A DNA stretch of 64,000 bases from Parelaphostrongylus tenuis. Taxonomy: Eukaryota; Nematoda; Chromadorea; Rhabditida; Metastrongylidae. The stretch spans positions 186,001-250,000 of the forward strand of contig JAHQIW010002124.1 in assembly GCA_019055375.1 (NCBI GenBank). Direction: 5' to 3'. Below are positions 1 to 10,870 of this stretch, piece by piece (within the stretch, counting starts at the first letter, position 1; each line of letters begins with the position of its first letter). Made by a program: the position numbers and the translations under genes. Below the pieces are notes generated by a model that was given only the letters and a program-made list of their open reading frames with translations, was not told the origin of the DNA and ran no database searches.

Positions 1-249
1 GAAGAAGAGCCAACTATAAAGCGTCGAGTTGATACAACTTCGCCCTCTTGTTTGTTATTCTGATCCTGTTTGCTACAAAGAACATTCCCATCAGCTTCAT
101 TTTGAACTGTTAAACACAGCATCATAACACACTATCCCTTGCCCACTACTTACTGCTCGTCGTAACTCAGCCTATTCAGCTACTACTTCATCAAACATCA
201 GTAATTCCAAAGTTTCAAAAGTCGGAACACGTGTTCCCATGCTTACGCC

Positions 250-371
250 ACATAGAAATAAGCAAGATCCGCCAAAACTGAAGCAATTTTCGAGTCTTCC
301 CCAAAGACAGATCAATCAGATCGCACATAGTGAAGTCATATGATTCGCCCGAAGTTGAATCGACGACACCT
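250..371 (-). pseudogene. Third him-10/nuf2 CH-domain exon, frameshifted
   Basis: Read on the minus strand, this stretch encodes DFTMCDLIDLSLGKTRKLLQ, closely related to the CH-domain exon in copy B at 41923-42053 (DFTMCDLVNPQPKRTRRLLS). Nucleotide similarity is strong over the shared core DFTMCDL. Directly after RKLLQF the left copy is one base shorter than B, so the matching continuation (LADLAYFYVA, against B LADFTNFNMA) is out of frame, and there are further small gaps upstream. No start exon like the one at 43301-43395 is seen nearby. Any C-terminal exons of this copy would lie left of the window. The plus-strand ORF over the same bases is a shadow. The exon is clear by comparison with B; calling it dead is inference from the frameshift. 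Confidence 0.55.
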
Positions 372-661
372 TCTCGTCTTCGTAGTTCAATAGCGTCGTC
401 TTTTTGTTCTGCATCACTAGTTATCCAAATCAGTACTCGTATGGAAGCTTGCGCTTCTCATAACCACGTATACCTTGCTGAGTTTTGAGCACAAAGTGGA
501 TGCTAACAGTGGGGAGCTAACAATATTGACATTAACTTGCCAATCGTTTCCAAATTAGACAGAGCTCAAATGATAGAGGCGACTTGTAATCAACATCCAT
601 GCTGTTCCTACTGATGTGGCAAAGCGCTACAGGACCTGTTATCTTTCAGCATCACTTGGAT

Positions 662-1376
662 CATAAGGGGACAAATAAATATTCGACTTCATTCGCTGAA
701 CAAGAACTTTTCATAGGAATGTTAGTATTCATTTTAAAGCATAAATCTGTGACTAAGGGCCCTGCGTCGCCGGTTTTCATAAAAGCCTCTTTTTAGATGT
801 TGTTACGGAAATAGATCCCCTGTGTATCACACACGCATTTTTGTCGCAAGACAGAGCTCTTTCTTCGAACTATCTGTAATCATTCAATAGTGTAAGCTTT
901 GTCGGGTGGCATATCTCCATGCTGCACTGGAGTGAAACGGTCTTCCCAGGAAATAAGCACAGAGTAGGAATCAGCAAACTTTACGCCATCGAATGATTAC
1001 TCATAGTCCAAAGAAAGAGCTTTGAGCAGCGAGGTGCAAGGCACAAATCTTTTCTTTCTCCTATAGCGCCATCAAAACAGCTTTTCCAGAAAGTAGACAT
1101 ATTTTTAAGTTTTTTAAAACTTTTGCTACCGAATGAATACTAGCACACTAAGGAAGGAGCTTTGTCCAGCGAGATGTAAGCGAGATAAGAAAAAAAACGT
1201 GTGGTCGTATGAAATATCATTTTATTTTGAATGTCACAGCGTTATAGAAGAGTGTTTTAGAAAACCGGCCACGTAGAGCTGTAATCAAAAATCTCAGCTT
1301 TTGAATGACTACTAACATTTTTATAAAAATTTCTGTACAGCAAATAAGGTCAGATATTCATTTGTCTCCTTATAAC
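662..1376. mobile_element. Foldback element, family FB1 (long inverted repeats)
   Basis: The left end (AAGGGGACAAATAAATATTC...) returns as its reverse complement at the right end (...TTTGTCTCCTT). The arms are paired over roughly 250 bases and include the hallmark GAAAACCGGCNACG block. Inner blocks around ATCATTCGATAGCGTAAGC are also mirrored. It has no coding capacity. Other FB1 copies lie at 13166-13977, 46046-46856, 23490-24060, 57700-58250, 30150-30693, 51800-53110, 60871-61738 and 63690-63940. Confidence 0.6.
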
Positions 1377-1583
1377 CGAAAAGAACCTCTTCAGAAATAC
1401 AATTGTCTTGGAGGATACAAATCCTCTTAGCAGTGTCTTTGTTTCTATGGGGCATTAAAACTAGGGCTTCATAGGAATTGTTCACCAAGTCATCTTCCTT
1501 GCAAAAAAAAAATCGCTGACTAATCATCCACTGCGATATGGCAATATATAACTTAAGCGAGGTGATTCAGGCCTGTAAGATAC

Positions 1584-1739
1584 CTTGCTCGGCAATAATC
1601 GTGTTAGTCTTGACAGCAACGTATTTTGGTGATGTAGCAACGGTGAGAGCCAGCTGGGTTGTTGCATAGGAAGTGGTTCGACGGGTGCTGATGGGATTAG
1701 ATTTGTTTGAAGCTGTCGAACAGTTTTTTGCAGTCGTTA
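1584..1739 (-). CDS. Conserved internal exon, Ser/Thr-rich, unknown gene (copy A)
   Basis: This is an open 156-nt exon on the minus strand. A CTCAACAG acceptor lies just upstream and a G|GTATCT donor just downstream (phase 2 in, 1 out). It encodes a Ser/Thr/Asn-rich peptide beginning TTAKNCSTASNKSNP and ending TNTIIAEQ. Copy B matches it almost base for base, with about two differences in 150 nt, well below the divergence elsewhere in the duplication. No flanking exons could be joined to it. The product is not recognised. It could be a real exon of an extracellular-type protein or a conserved non-coding tract that happens to be open. Confidence 0.3.
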
Positions 1740-2154
1740 CTGTTGAGAGGATACTTGGTAGAAATCGTACTTGAATCCTGGTTACCCAAGTGATCACACT
1801 ACATCCAGAATTGGAAAGTTGTAGCATGTGAAGAGCCAGAATGCAAGCATCAACTGCAAAGAAAAAGTAAAAGTTTTGGCGTCGACTGATCCGTGAGATA
1901 TGCGTCATGCATTAGAATTCATCTAGCATCATCTGAAGTATATGCTTGTCTGGCCTTTGGAACGACTCATGATGGGCTACCGATATATCAATTCAGTGCT
2001 GGCATCCCTATAGGGTATCTTACCAATTCGCCTCTTCCGAAACAATGGGAGGCTGGGTAAGCAATGGGGCGTGGGATTGAACTATCAACAATTTGAGGTC
2101 GCAGTGCATCTCGGAATACTGCCCCACATATGCGCTTCATTGGCTGATACAAAA

Positions 2155-2300
2155 GTGAAATATTTGTATTTATTGTTATATATATATATATATATCCCAT
2201 GTATATATGTGACATATATATGTATATATGTATATCAAAATGCCAAAAAACGTAACAAATATATGCATCCATGAAGATATATTTATGCATATATAAGCCC
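2155..2300. repeat. TA-rich microsatellite/minisatellite
   Basis: A run of TATATATATA is followed by imperfect units of the type CATATATATGTATATATGT. Copy B has a shortened version at 32505-32605. The small ORFs read across it (Tyr/Ile-rich) have no meaning. Confidence 0.85.
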
Positions 2301-2739
2301 CTTTGAGCACAGTCTAATATCCATTCCCATGCTTACAATCATTATTCGCCAAAGTTTTGAAAACTCGCAGGTCGTCGCCTTGTTGAACGTGTAACGGTGG
2401 CATAAAGCTTTAGTTTCCCTTTCTTCTGTGTAACCTCTTCATGGTGATGAAGACATGATTCCAACGTTCTGCTCGAGATATTTAAACTTCATTGCTACAG
2501 TGTCAAAGCGCCACCAGGTTTCTGTCGAAGAACTTGAAATTTGTGCAGGATTTGCCTCACAGTTCCTCGACCAAATGTTCACATCGATCTCCATTATTGG
2601 TAAGGAGTTTTTGAAAAGAAGGAATTAGAGTTAGTCTTTCTGCAGCACACATGGAGTAGTTTATGATAAATATCACCTTTAGAAGACTTTTATTTACATT
2701 CGCGCAGTTAGAAAAGTTAATAGAAGAGGCTCAAAGCAA

Positions 2740-4030
2740 TCTCATCTGAAATAATATAATCTTGATCTATGCGACCATAATGATCCGCTATTCACCTATA
2801 TAAAGGAAGATAAGACCGCAAACCTCCCAAGGGAGTTTTGCTATCTTTTCGGGAACTACATGATAATTTAGGCAACACAGATGGTCTATGATCTTAGAGA
2901 GCAAGTGGTATCGCAGAGGTTCGAGGACCCTTGGACAGAAACTGGTCCGAGTGGCAAGGACAGCACCCGGCTGCCTCCAACCTCAGCAGTCACTTCGATC
3001 GCCGGGCACCATCCGAACGGTCATTTGACTTCATCCGGACCACCTGTTGTTCCGGGGCGAGCATAACAACCCAAACGAGCTCCGCCGCCTAGTCATGCTC
3101 CGTCGGTCACAATAACATCGTCACTTAAAATAACACCGTCAGTCATAATAACATTCATAATATCGTCAGATGGCGATACTTCTCACCATTCGGTCACTCA
3201 TATTGACATAGGCATATGTTCACTCAATGATATGTCGCGTAATCATGTACATGTCAATGTTATTATATTATTATAGTAATGTATGTATATTATAGGCTGT
3301 TTGGTTCTACCACATTTTTGGTACCACGCCATTGTTCGGTTCCATCCTATTGTTTCGTATAACCCATTTGAAAGATCTGAACATTGCACTCTTGTCCGTT
3401 GCGAAATTTGTCAAGTTGGTGACAGATCAAAACAACAAGACCACTTAACCTTCGCCACACCATTGATTAAAAGAAAACAAAGAAACGACCAGCTATATAT
3501 AAACTTACAAAATTTGATAGAACTAAAATTGACCTTCGTGCTCTTTTTATCTGAAGACATATCAAATCCAGATTGCACACAGTGCAGTCACATAAATATT
3601 CCTAGGGGGTATTTATAACTGGTAAATAGAAACGAAATGATTGGAAGTAAGAGGCATAACTAGTTTAAAATTTTCAAAGTAAGGAATATCGATGTTTTAA
3701 AGAAGTAATTACTGCTCGATGAGTAATAGTCAATCTCTCGATGGTTTTATAAGAACGTTGATCCTCGCATCTTGAATATTATCACTTTATTGGTTAACGT
3801 AACCAGTTGTCACATCTATTGAGCAGGTCCCAACACTTGTTTTCAATTTATTTCTCTACCATAGTCAACAAAAGTCTTTCGATATTTGGTGCGTGGTTTT
3901 GGCTGCGGGTTCACGACTTGGTCTCCTTTATGAATGTCGTACAGTGTTGGTCGTATCGATTCTTCCTACAGGAAGGTAACAATTCTATAACGTTCTCACG
4001 TGGATCGTAGAACAGCGCTGAGGAAGCACG
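2740..4030 (+). other. Low-divergence tract with two small conserved ORFs (copy A)
   Basis: This tract is almost identical to B 33050-34390. It holds two plus-strand ORFs. The first, 2881-3066 (61 aa, starting MVYDLREQVVSQRFEDPW), differs from B by a single residue (V to A). The second, 3283-3618 (111 aa), has a Cys/His patch (HCTLVRCEICQ) and ends with CTQCSH. A TATATAAAGG box lies upstream at about 2799. The ATG-to-stop layout, TATA-like box and CxxC patches would fit a remnant of a retroelement (LTR plus gag-like zinc knuckle), but no protease, RT or flanking LTR pair was found, so the function is unknown. Confidence 0.3.
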
Positions 4031-4429
4031 TTGATCCAACACCTTCGTTCCTTCGCCTGTCTAGTAATCGCTCTGCTACCTCTAAAACTAAAACACCACG
4101 ATAATGCTTAGATGTTCCCATGAGCAAGCATACATTTTATTGCTTAAGTGATTGAACACGAGATCTGTTACCGTCTTTAGCAAAGCTTTCAGAACCTGTC
4201 AATGGGAACGTCTAATAGTTTGGCAGCTATCCGCACTGCTGTTAAAAATGGTGATTGACGAGGTGTTGGGTGACCTGATAAAGTGTGATATCAAATGCCG
4301 CAGTATCCATAAATATTGTCATCTTTTGAAGTAATATTGTGGATATAATCCTGGAAAGAAGCCATTGCAAATACAACTCATCAATAACGACAACTTTGTA
4401 AGCAGTCGTTTGATTTGTCTCATAATTAT

Positions 4430-4660
4430 AATTTCAGCCGACATGTCATGTGGTCTGTTAAAGGAGTCTTGTACAGCAAGATACACGTGTTTCGGCCTTG
4501 CAGCCTCGTCAGTCGGGCAGCCCCTTCGTCTTTCGCCAACCCTCTCGGGGATCCTAGATGGTTAGCTAAAGTCGAAGTACGAGCTCATAATAATCATGTG
4601 ATATAATGAAATTTGAGCGTGATCTTGATAAAACACTCGAAAATAAAACGTTTGATTTGT
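4430..4660. mobile_element. Short palindromic element, family FB2
   Basis: The left arm contains ACATGTCATGTGGTCTGTTA followed by TTGTACAGC and GTTTCGGCCTTGCAGCC. In copy B (34775-35030) the mirror arm is complete (GCTGTACAAGAGTCCTTTAA). In A about 50 bases of the right arm are deleted. Related copies are at 12070-12560, 25310-25470 and 25580-25770, with their B partners. Confidence 0.5.
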
Positions 4661-4999
4661 GTTACTCATGTTTGCGTAAAGTTTCAAGTTAATATTTGAG
4701 AAGGATCAATATATAAAATATTCGCAGGTATTTTCCTAAAAACGACGAGCATCTGGAGTAGTGCAGATAGGGAACACACTCGGCATTGGCCGTTGAATGA
4801 TTACCCAGGAAATGTACAGATACATGGGTTAACTTGATGCTCATGTTAGCCTATCAAATTGAAATGTATTGACGAATTCGTACCCGACGATTGTCATACT
4901 ACGAAAGGTGAATATGAATGTACTTCATAGATGACGTTGTTAAGTTTACATGTCTAAACGACGGTGACAACAGTCCGATATGAGCAGTTGTAATGGCGA

Positions 5000-7900
5000 G
5001 AACTATTTGAATGAGAGTATTATGAGGGGTTCCTCACAAGTCTTTCACGGTAACGCACTTGCAAGGATGCGAGTAATAGAGTTGTTAGAGGTGCCTACCG
5101 TAGAAACTAGTTTGCATTATAGTTCACTCAACACTGTGGGCTCCCCAAGTATTCCTTAGCAGTCGATAATTCAATTATAAGAAAGTTGAAAAAATTCTCC
5201 TCAAAATCAAATTGTAAGGTTCGCTAGAACACACCTCATTTGCGCATGAACACTTTTTCCATCACTCAGTTTCACTATATTATCATGACAGGTAGTTCAG
5301 ATCAATCAACATACCCCCATCAGCAATTCACTTTTCATCAAGGTTGAAAGCACCCTCCACCACCTCTTTTTTCTCGAGAGCTCTTTAGACAGCAAGATAC
5401 AAAAGTTATTACCGATTATATTTCTCAAAATGTCAAGCCAGGGAGGCCATCGACCCGATGGTCTCATTTTTTTTACAATAAGCGTAAAAGGAAGATATGA
5501 TGTTCAGCAAATCCTTACAAGAAGAAGGATCCACTGGGTTTACTTAGCGATAGAAAAACATGGAAGTTTCATCGATGCCCGCTCAAGTCACTCAATAACC
5601 ATCGCGACAAGTGATACAGGTCGCAGGTGATAGGAATCATAAATAATTGCAGTATACATCACACGACTCATTTTTCTGTTGTGTGAAAAAGTGTAACATG
5701 TGATCATGTTATTAACACTGACACATTGAACGTGTTAATGAGTAAGGCACTACTGTAATGCTCAAGGGATAAGCTGTTGGTTCTGTCTCACACCAGAGGA
5801 CCATCAATACTGCACAGGACTTCAGCTGTCGGCCAATTTGGACTAAATGGCAATGCATCAAGCGGCACTAGTTTGGTACATTGGTGGCCCACCGCCAAAT
5901 GGCCCTTCAATCATCTCTAATGATGCTTATTAAATTAGAATGTATAGCGTTTTCCTTGAGAACTAGACAACACTAAAACTTTGTACTTTTCTTTTTTTAT
6001 AAGGCATATTATAACTGTTGCGCTAATGTGTACTTTCGGCACCATCCTAGGACAGGTAGTCACTCGCTCTTTGACATTAGGAAATAAACAACAGATGACT
6101 CTGGGATAGCTGGATTCTAGCGAAGCACATGAAGTAACAAATGCCTGTGATTACGATACGATAACGCATTGTGCACAACTGTTCCAGAATCTAACAGCAT
6201 CGACCAGCATTCAACAACGTGCAGAAGTTCAAAACTTCTTATGCAACAAATTCCTCGCTGGCATTTTGTCAACTTGGAGCAACGTGCGGAGCGACACCAT
6301 TTCTAACCCAGCACAACGATCCATTCGCATATGTCGAAGCTTAGGTTTCTATATACTGCTGCAACGAAAGAAGCAAGTCTGCAGACTTCATAAGCCACCA
6401 AGCGATATCATACGTTTCGGAAGATCGAAGTAGAATGAAAAGGGTGTATACGGTCAAATTATCAACGGTGCCGAACCGTAGCACATATAGACACTCCTGA
6501 GGTCAGGCTTTCTAAAAGAAGAAAGGGAAGTTATTCTGACCTTTGGTCGACTAGCCATAGAGGGAGTATAGGATTTAGCCTGATTGAACTGAGTTTCATC
6601 GCGATCTGTGGGACGATACGTGATGTGGATCTGTTGCATACGTGTCAGTACAGAATTCCATTGAGACCTATCATTATGGCATATTTGGGCATTGCAGAGA
6701 AGAACTTGCTAAATTTCACATCATAACGGCTCTATTCTAGCTCGTTCTTTCCAACTCACTACAATATTCATTAGTACAGTTCTACGAAAAGGCTATAACA
6801 GAGATAGTTGATTAGAGGAGCAGACAAAAGAGGCGCTTGAGATTGCATATATATACTGTCGAACTGTTTCTGTAAAAAACAAAAACTTCGTCTATCGTAG
6901 TTCATCCATTACTTCATCTTAATTTAGAAATGCAAGGTCAAAGATAGGAACCACGCTTTACCAATCATTCGAGCGGTCACTTCGAGCGCCACTGATCAAG
7001 TCGAGTGCATCCTCCTCCTACAGTATCCATCTTTTTGAGATACAGCCATTTTTTGGTGGTCAAATTCACGTTCATTATTGTCACTTCTTTGAAGCAGAAG
7101 AAAACTGAGGTGATAATCTACACGCCAATTATAGCTCCATGTCATGTCCTGACATATTCTTGACGCGCCATGACGTTTAGGTAAATCAAATGCACTTGAC
7201 TCCAAAAGTGCTGAGATACGAGTAGAATTTGGAGGTAGAGTGGCTAAAACACCGAGTTGACTAAAACAGCTGAGAGAAAGGAAGGGCGAAAGCCCTGATG
7301 ATATTGAACGGTGAGATGGAAGATGAACTTATCGCAGGATCGGATCTAATTGAGGTTATAAGATTTTTGTATCAGAACTCTTGTAATTATATTTCACACC
7401 GCACTCTGCCATAAAATAAAAATTAGGCACTGAACAAAACCTGGGTCGTAGCTACACTAATTCGCATTCAATCGTTGTATATTCTTGAAACTGGTAGAAC
7501 ATTTGGCAGCCAACCACTGCTCAAATCCACTCCAAGTTGGTTTTTTTTTTCAAAAAACGTCCCAAAGATTACTAAAATTAAGCGAGGCTCAAAGAAATAG
7601 TCGACCTGAAGTGTATGTGTATATACTGGTGTTTAGCCGTAAGCCAAGCAAACGACATTCGACAATGTGTACCTCTTAAAAGAACTCCACGGTGATTCTT
7701 ACACTGTAAGGTGAGAATAAATAGTTCGGCGTCGACTCTTCTAAATAGGATGTATATCCCCGAGAAATCCACTGATCCGAAAAGGCACCGTGCTACTGAT
7801 GAGGATGGAAGGCCGAAACAAGTGTCTGGCACTTCATATGTGCCACAACGGACCCAATGAAAGGCTTAAAACCTATGCTATCACGATATTATCAAAGTTT

Positions 7901-8280
7901 CGGGACATTTTGTATGTAAATAGACTCATTCACATTTGATTAGATCGTGTAGTGATATTAACGCACATGTTGGAAAATCCATCAGTTTTTCCCGCCTCAG
8001 TTAAAGTAATCCAAAATCTACATCCATCCTAGAATTTTACATATTACGCAAAAACAGTGGCAGTTCTCAAGAAATTTTCCGATTCCATAAATTGTGCATA
8101 TTCATAGGCAAAGTCAGGGAGCTGAAGGTGTGTTTTCCCGTCGAAAGCTACAAATTTTCAGTGGGCTCAAAAAAGTGGGAAATGTAAGCCTTATCAAAGA
8201 GAGTATTAACATATCATGAAAGAGAAATAAATGATCATGAATGAAAGGAACAGACTTTACAACGTTCATATTGCATACAA
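5000..8280. other. No gene found (duplicated non-coding tract)
   Basis: Copy B 35400-38800 matches this throughout except at the B-only block at 37864-38053. The short ORFs in A and B do not keep a common frame. A single arm of the third foldback family (FB3) lies near 7790-7900 (AGGCCGAAACAAGTGTCTGG...GGCTTAAAACC). No exon chain could be joined here. Confidence 0.5.
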
Positions 8281-9659
8281 ATTTCATAATTCCACATCTA
8301 CACTACGATTCTTACATTACTTCATCACCATCTTCAGCTTGGTTAGCGTCACCAATGGCGGACGATATGGAACGAAGCACATTTGAGAATGACCTGCAGT
8401 CCGAATTGAACTTCTCCTCTTCCCGATGGTACTGTAAGTTTTCAAAAATGAGAGATAAAAGCAAATCTAAAAACGCTGCACGCTGTCTAATCAAAGTAGT
8501 ATAGAAAAAACGTAGAATAAAACTGGATAAAAATAAAAGCGCATGCTTTCTGTAGTAGATCTTTGAATTGCCACTGAAGTTCTAGGCATTTCGCACGAAC
8601 AACTTCCTTCTCTTCACTGTTTTCGTTTCGCAGTCTCACCACTTCCTTCTTCAGTTGGGACAGTTCATTTCGTCGATCACCGTCATTTTCTCGCAAGTTT
8701 TGAAGCACACTAAAAGAACACTATGAAATAACCATAGAAAGAAGTTCCTCACTGTCTGAAATGCGGACCTTAATATAATCCAATCCTGAGAAACTCCTAT
8801 GGTTAAAATTTGAATCAGTGAAACACACACGGAAAGAAAACCGAACACGTCCATCACTCACCTACTCAAATTCTCCTTCAATGATCTCAGATCCTTTAAT
8901 CTTGAACTGCCCAGCTCGCAGGCACGTTCATGATTTTTCGCTTCCTCCTCGCCGCATACCACCAACCTCTGGAATTTTCATCTCTGAGAACTGGATTCCT
9001 CAAATAGCAGAAGGCAAACTTGGTTTGTAAAAAACATATTCTTTATGCGAATTCTACAAATTGTCAAACGACAGCACATGATAAGTCAGTAAATAAGGTT
9101 GTAATGACTAACTCTCAGCTCTTCTTCCATTTGATGCGCTTGCTTCTTAAGATCAGCACAACGTGCTTGGGAGTCAATAGAACATTGTTCGAGACGATTA
9201 ATTTCGTTCTAAAACTCGTTACAACAGAAATACGTCTCAAGGTTTGTATTTGATATTCCACTATTTTCATAAAATGAGATACCTGCAATTCAGAGAGCAC
9301 ATCCATCTCCCTGGGACGCTCATCAAGCATCTTGGAAATTTGGTCAATCACCTTCATACTCTCTTCGTTATTATAAATTCGCTCTCTGAAAGCAGCTTGT
9401 TCCAATCAGCTACAAGCTCAAGTATAGAAGAATCATCCACGTCAATCACCTTTCTCTGTCACAGTCGCCCTGAAGACTTTTGATATGTGCTCTCTGGTCT
9501 TCAACATCGCGAAGAAAACGAGCAGGAGATTTAACTATTCCTTTGGAAACGTGTTCAATTTTACTCCTGATAGATTCGATTTCCTTCTTCAGATCAACCT
9601 GCAAGTGAACTGCAACTGCACTTTAACAAAGTATTTCGTTATTCAATGAAGTTGAGCGG

Positions 9660-9765
9660 TGTGCAAAATTTTCGCGTCAGGCGGGACTCGAACCCGCATT
9701 CCACCCTATTAGGGCGCGTGCTCTGACCTGTTGCACACTTAAAGCCTCTTTTGCGACCAGTCTTT
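9660..9765 (-). mobile_element. tRNA-derived SINE
   Basis: On the minus strand there is an A-box-like GTCAGAGCACGCG, a stem CCCTAATAGGG and a perfect B box GGTTCGAGTCCCGCC. It lies inside a him-10 intron. Copy B has the same insertion at 40235-40330, so it predates the duplication. Confidence 0.6.
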
Positions 9766-9849
9766 CTACGCTACAAAGCATCAATCTGACAGCAACCAAC
9801 CGTCAAGGGTTTGGCCTGGTAGTTAATATCGACACTGAATTCAGTCACG

Positions 9850-9859
9850 CTGACAATAT

Positions 9860-9913
<54 letters not shown>
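9850..9913. repeat. TA microsatellite
   Basis: Long TATATA run with one CATATATA interruption. Copy B (about 40435-40495) has a mixed TA/TAAA version. Confidence 0.9.
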
Positions 9914-9914
<1 letters not shown>

Positions 9915-9944
9915 AAGAAGACGCAGAAACAGTGGTGGCAAACC

Positions 9945-10030
9945 AGGCATTGTAGTGCAACGGGTGAGAACACGCGTCTCCGCATAAAGTATGCGGGTTC
10001 GAGCCCCGCCTGGGGCAAAAGTTTTGCACA
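9945..10030 (+). mobile_element. tRNA-derived SINE
   Basis: The element reads GTGCAACGGGTGAGAACACG, then GCGGGTTCGAGCCCCGCC (B box) and a GGGGCAAAAG tail. It lies in the intron between him-10 exons 3 and 4. B partner: 40530-40625, where the B box is degraded to GGTTCAAACCCTGCC. Confidence 0.55.
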
Positions 10031-10569
10031 TCGGTCAACAACATTTGCTATAATTGTGATATTACACCACCGATATAAAGCAAATAAATAGAAAGAATTC
10101 TTTTCATTACTACTTTAACAGGACAGGTTGCGTACAATTTTTTGTTTGCTATTCTTCATAGAAGTCCAAACTTCATCCTTTCTGCTCTCATTAATCTCTC
10201 CTGCTTTCAGCAACTCTTTCAACGTTCCTTGCTTGGCGCTTAGTTCTACCAACACCTGAAGAAACCGCAATGCAATAGAATCCGTCATTGAGTGTTCCAC
10301 TGACATAAAATCACCTCGTTTTCTTTTCTTTTCCTCAGATCCAATCCAGAACGAATTGCATTCCTTCGCTCTTCAGCCAGGCGCACCTTGAAGCGCTCCG
10401 ATGTAGGTAAATTATTGTCTTTCGCAGAAACACTACATTGACTTTAGAATCATAACTCACTTGTTCCTGAGCCGCATTTACTACTTGTCGTGCTTCGTCG
10501 TATTCGGCTACCGTCTTTTCGAATACATGTGACGCTTTCTGGAAAGTACAAATTTTCTCATGCTTTGTA

Positions 10570-10870
10570 AAAGGGGTGGGATAGCGCAGTCGTTAGCAAC
10601 GCAGTGCACCAAGCAAGATTATAAGGGAAGTGTTGGCTGATTTCCTCCTCCGACATCTTTTGCAACAGAAGATTACAAAGTGGTAGGCAAGACATTCGAC
10701 ATCAGTCAGGAGTTGAATCTACGACCCATCCACATCGGGGACGAATGCGATCACTACACCACAAATCCTATCGTTCTACTGCAACCATTCTTCGATAAAT
10801 CCTATCGTAGCCGTCAGCAACGAACCTCTAACGGGTTTGGTCTGATATGCTTACATCAGCATTGATCCCA
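10570..10870 (+). mobile_element. tRNA-headed SINE next to the truncated him-10
   Basis: The head GGGGTGGGATAGCGCAGTCG TTAGC is a typical A box. A B-box-like segment follows in inverted order around GAGTTGAATCTACGACCC. B partner: 41150-41425. The element sits immediately upstream of the first him-10 exon left in copy A. Just beyond it, A and B sequences stop matching. Confidence 0.5.

Larger units (their letters stand above)
8312..10538 (-). pseudogene. him-10: him-10/nuf2 kinetochore gene, C-terminal nine exons open, CH domain missing (copy A)
   Basis: Nine minus-strand exons join in phase: 10461-10538, 10315-10395, 10136-10255, 9450-9598, 9283-9385, 9113-9208, 8862-8968, 8547-8709, 8312-8431, stop TAA at 8312. 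They give about 338 residues, nearly all coiled coil. Nuf2 is a subunit of the Ndc80 complex, which couples kinetochores to microtubules. The family fit rests on the coil segment IVKSPARFL (compare the IVxSPEKL motif known from Nuf2), on the C-terminal LLQKYHREEEKF (compare LEKYHxxxEK), and on CH exons in copy B. HIM-10 is about 490 aa, so roughly 150 N-terminal residues are absent. Upstream sequence is a SINE and an unrelated A-only block. The donor after DLLQK is GC (GCATGC), where B has GT. No internal stop or frameshift was seen, but without the CH domain a functional product is unlikely unless a distant exon is used. Confidence 0.7.

Noticed and set aside
125..341. Plus-strand Ser/Lys-rich open frame at the left edge
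   Set aside because: It is the shadow of the him-10 CH exon on the minus strand, which has clear homology to copy B.
2740..3620. Calling a BEL/Pao or other LTR retrotransposon
   Set aside because: A Cys pattern and TATA-like box alone are not enough; no LTR pair, protease, RT or integrase was seen.
8487..10538. Tropomyosin-like reading of the coiled-coil exons
   Set aside because: The heptads gave a vague tropomyosin resemblance, but IVKSPARFL, LLQKYHREEEKF and the CH exons in B fit Nuf2 far better.
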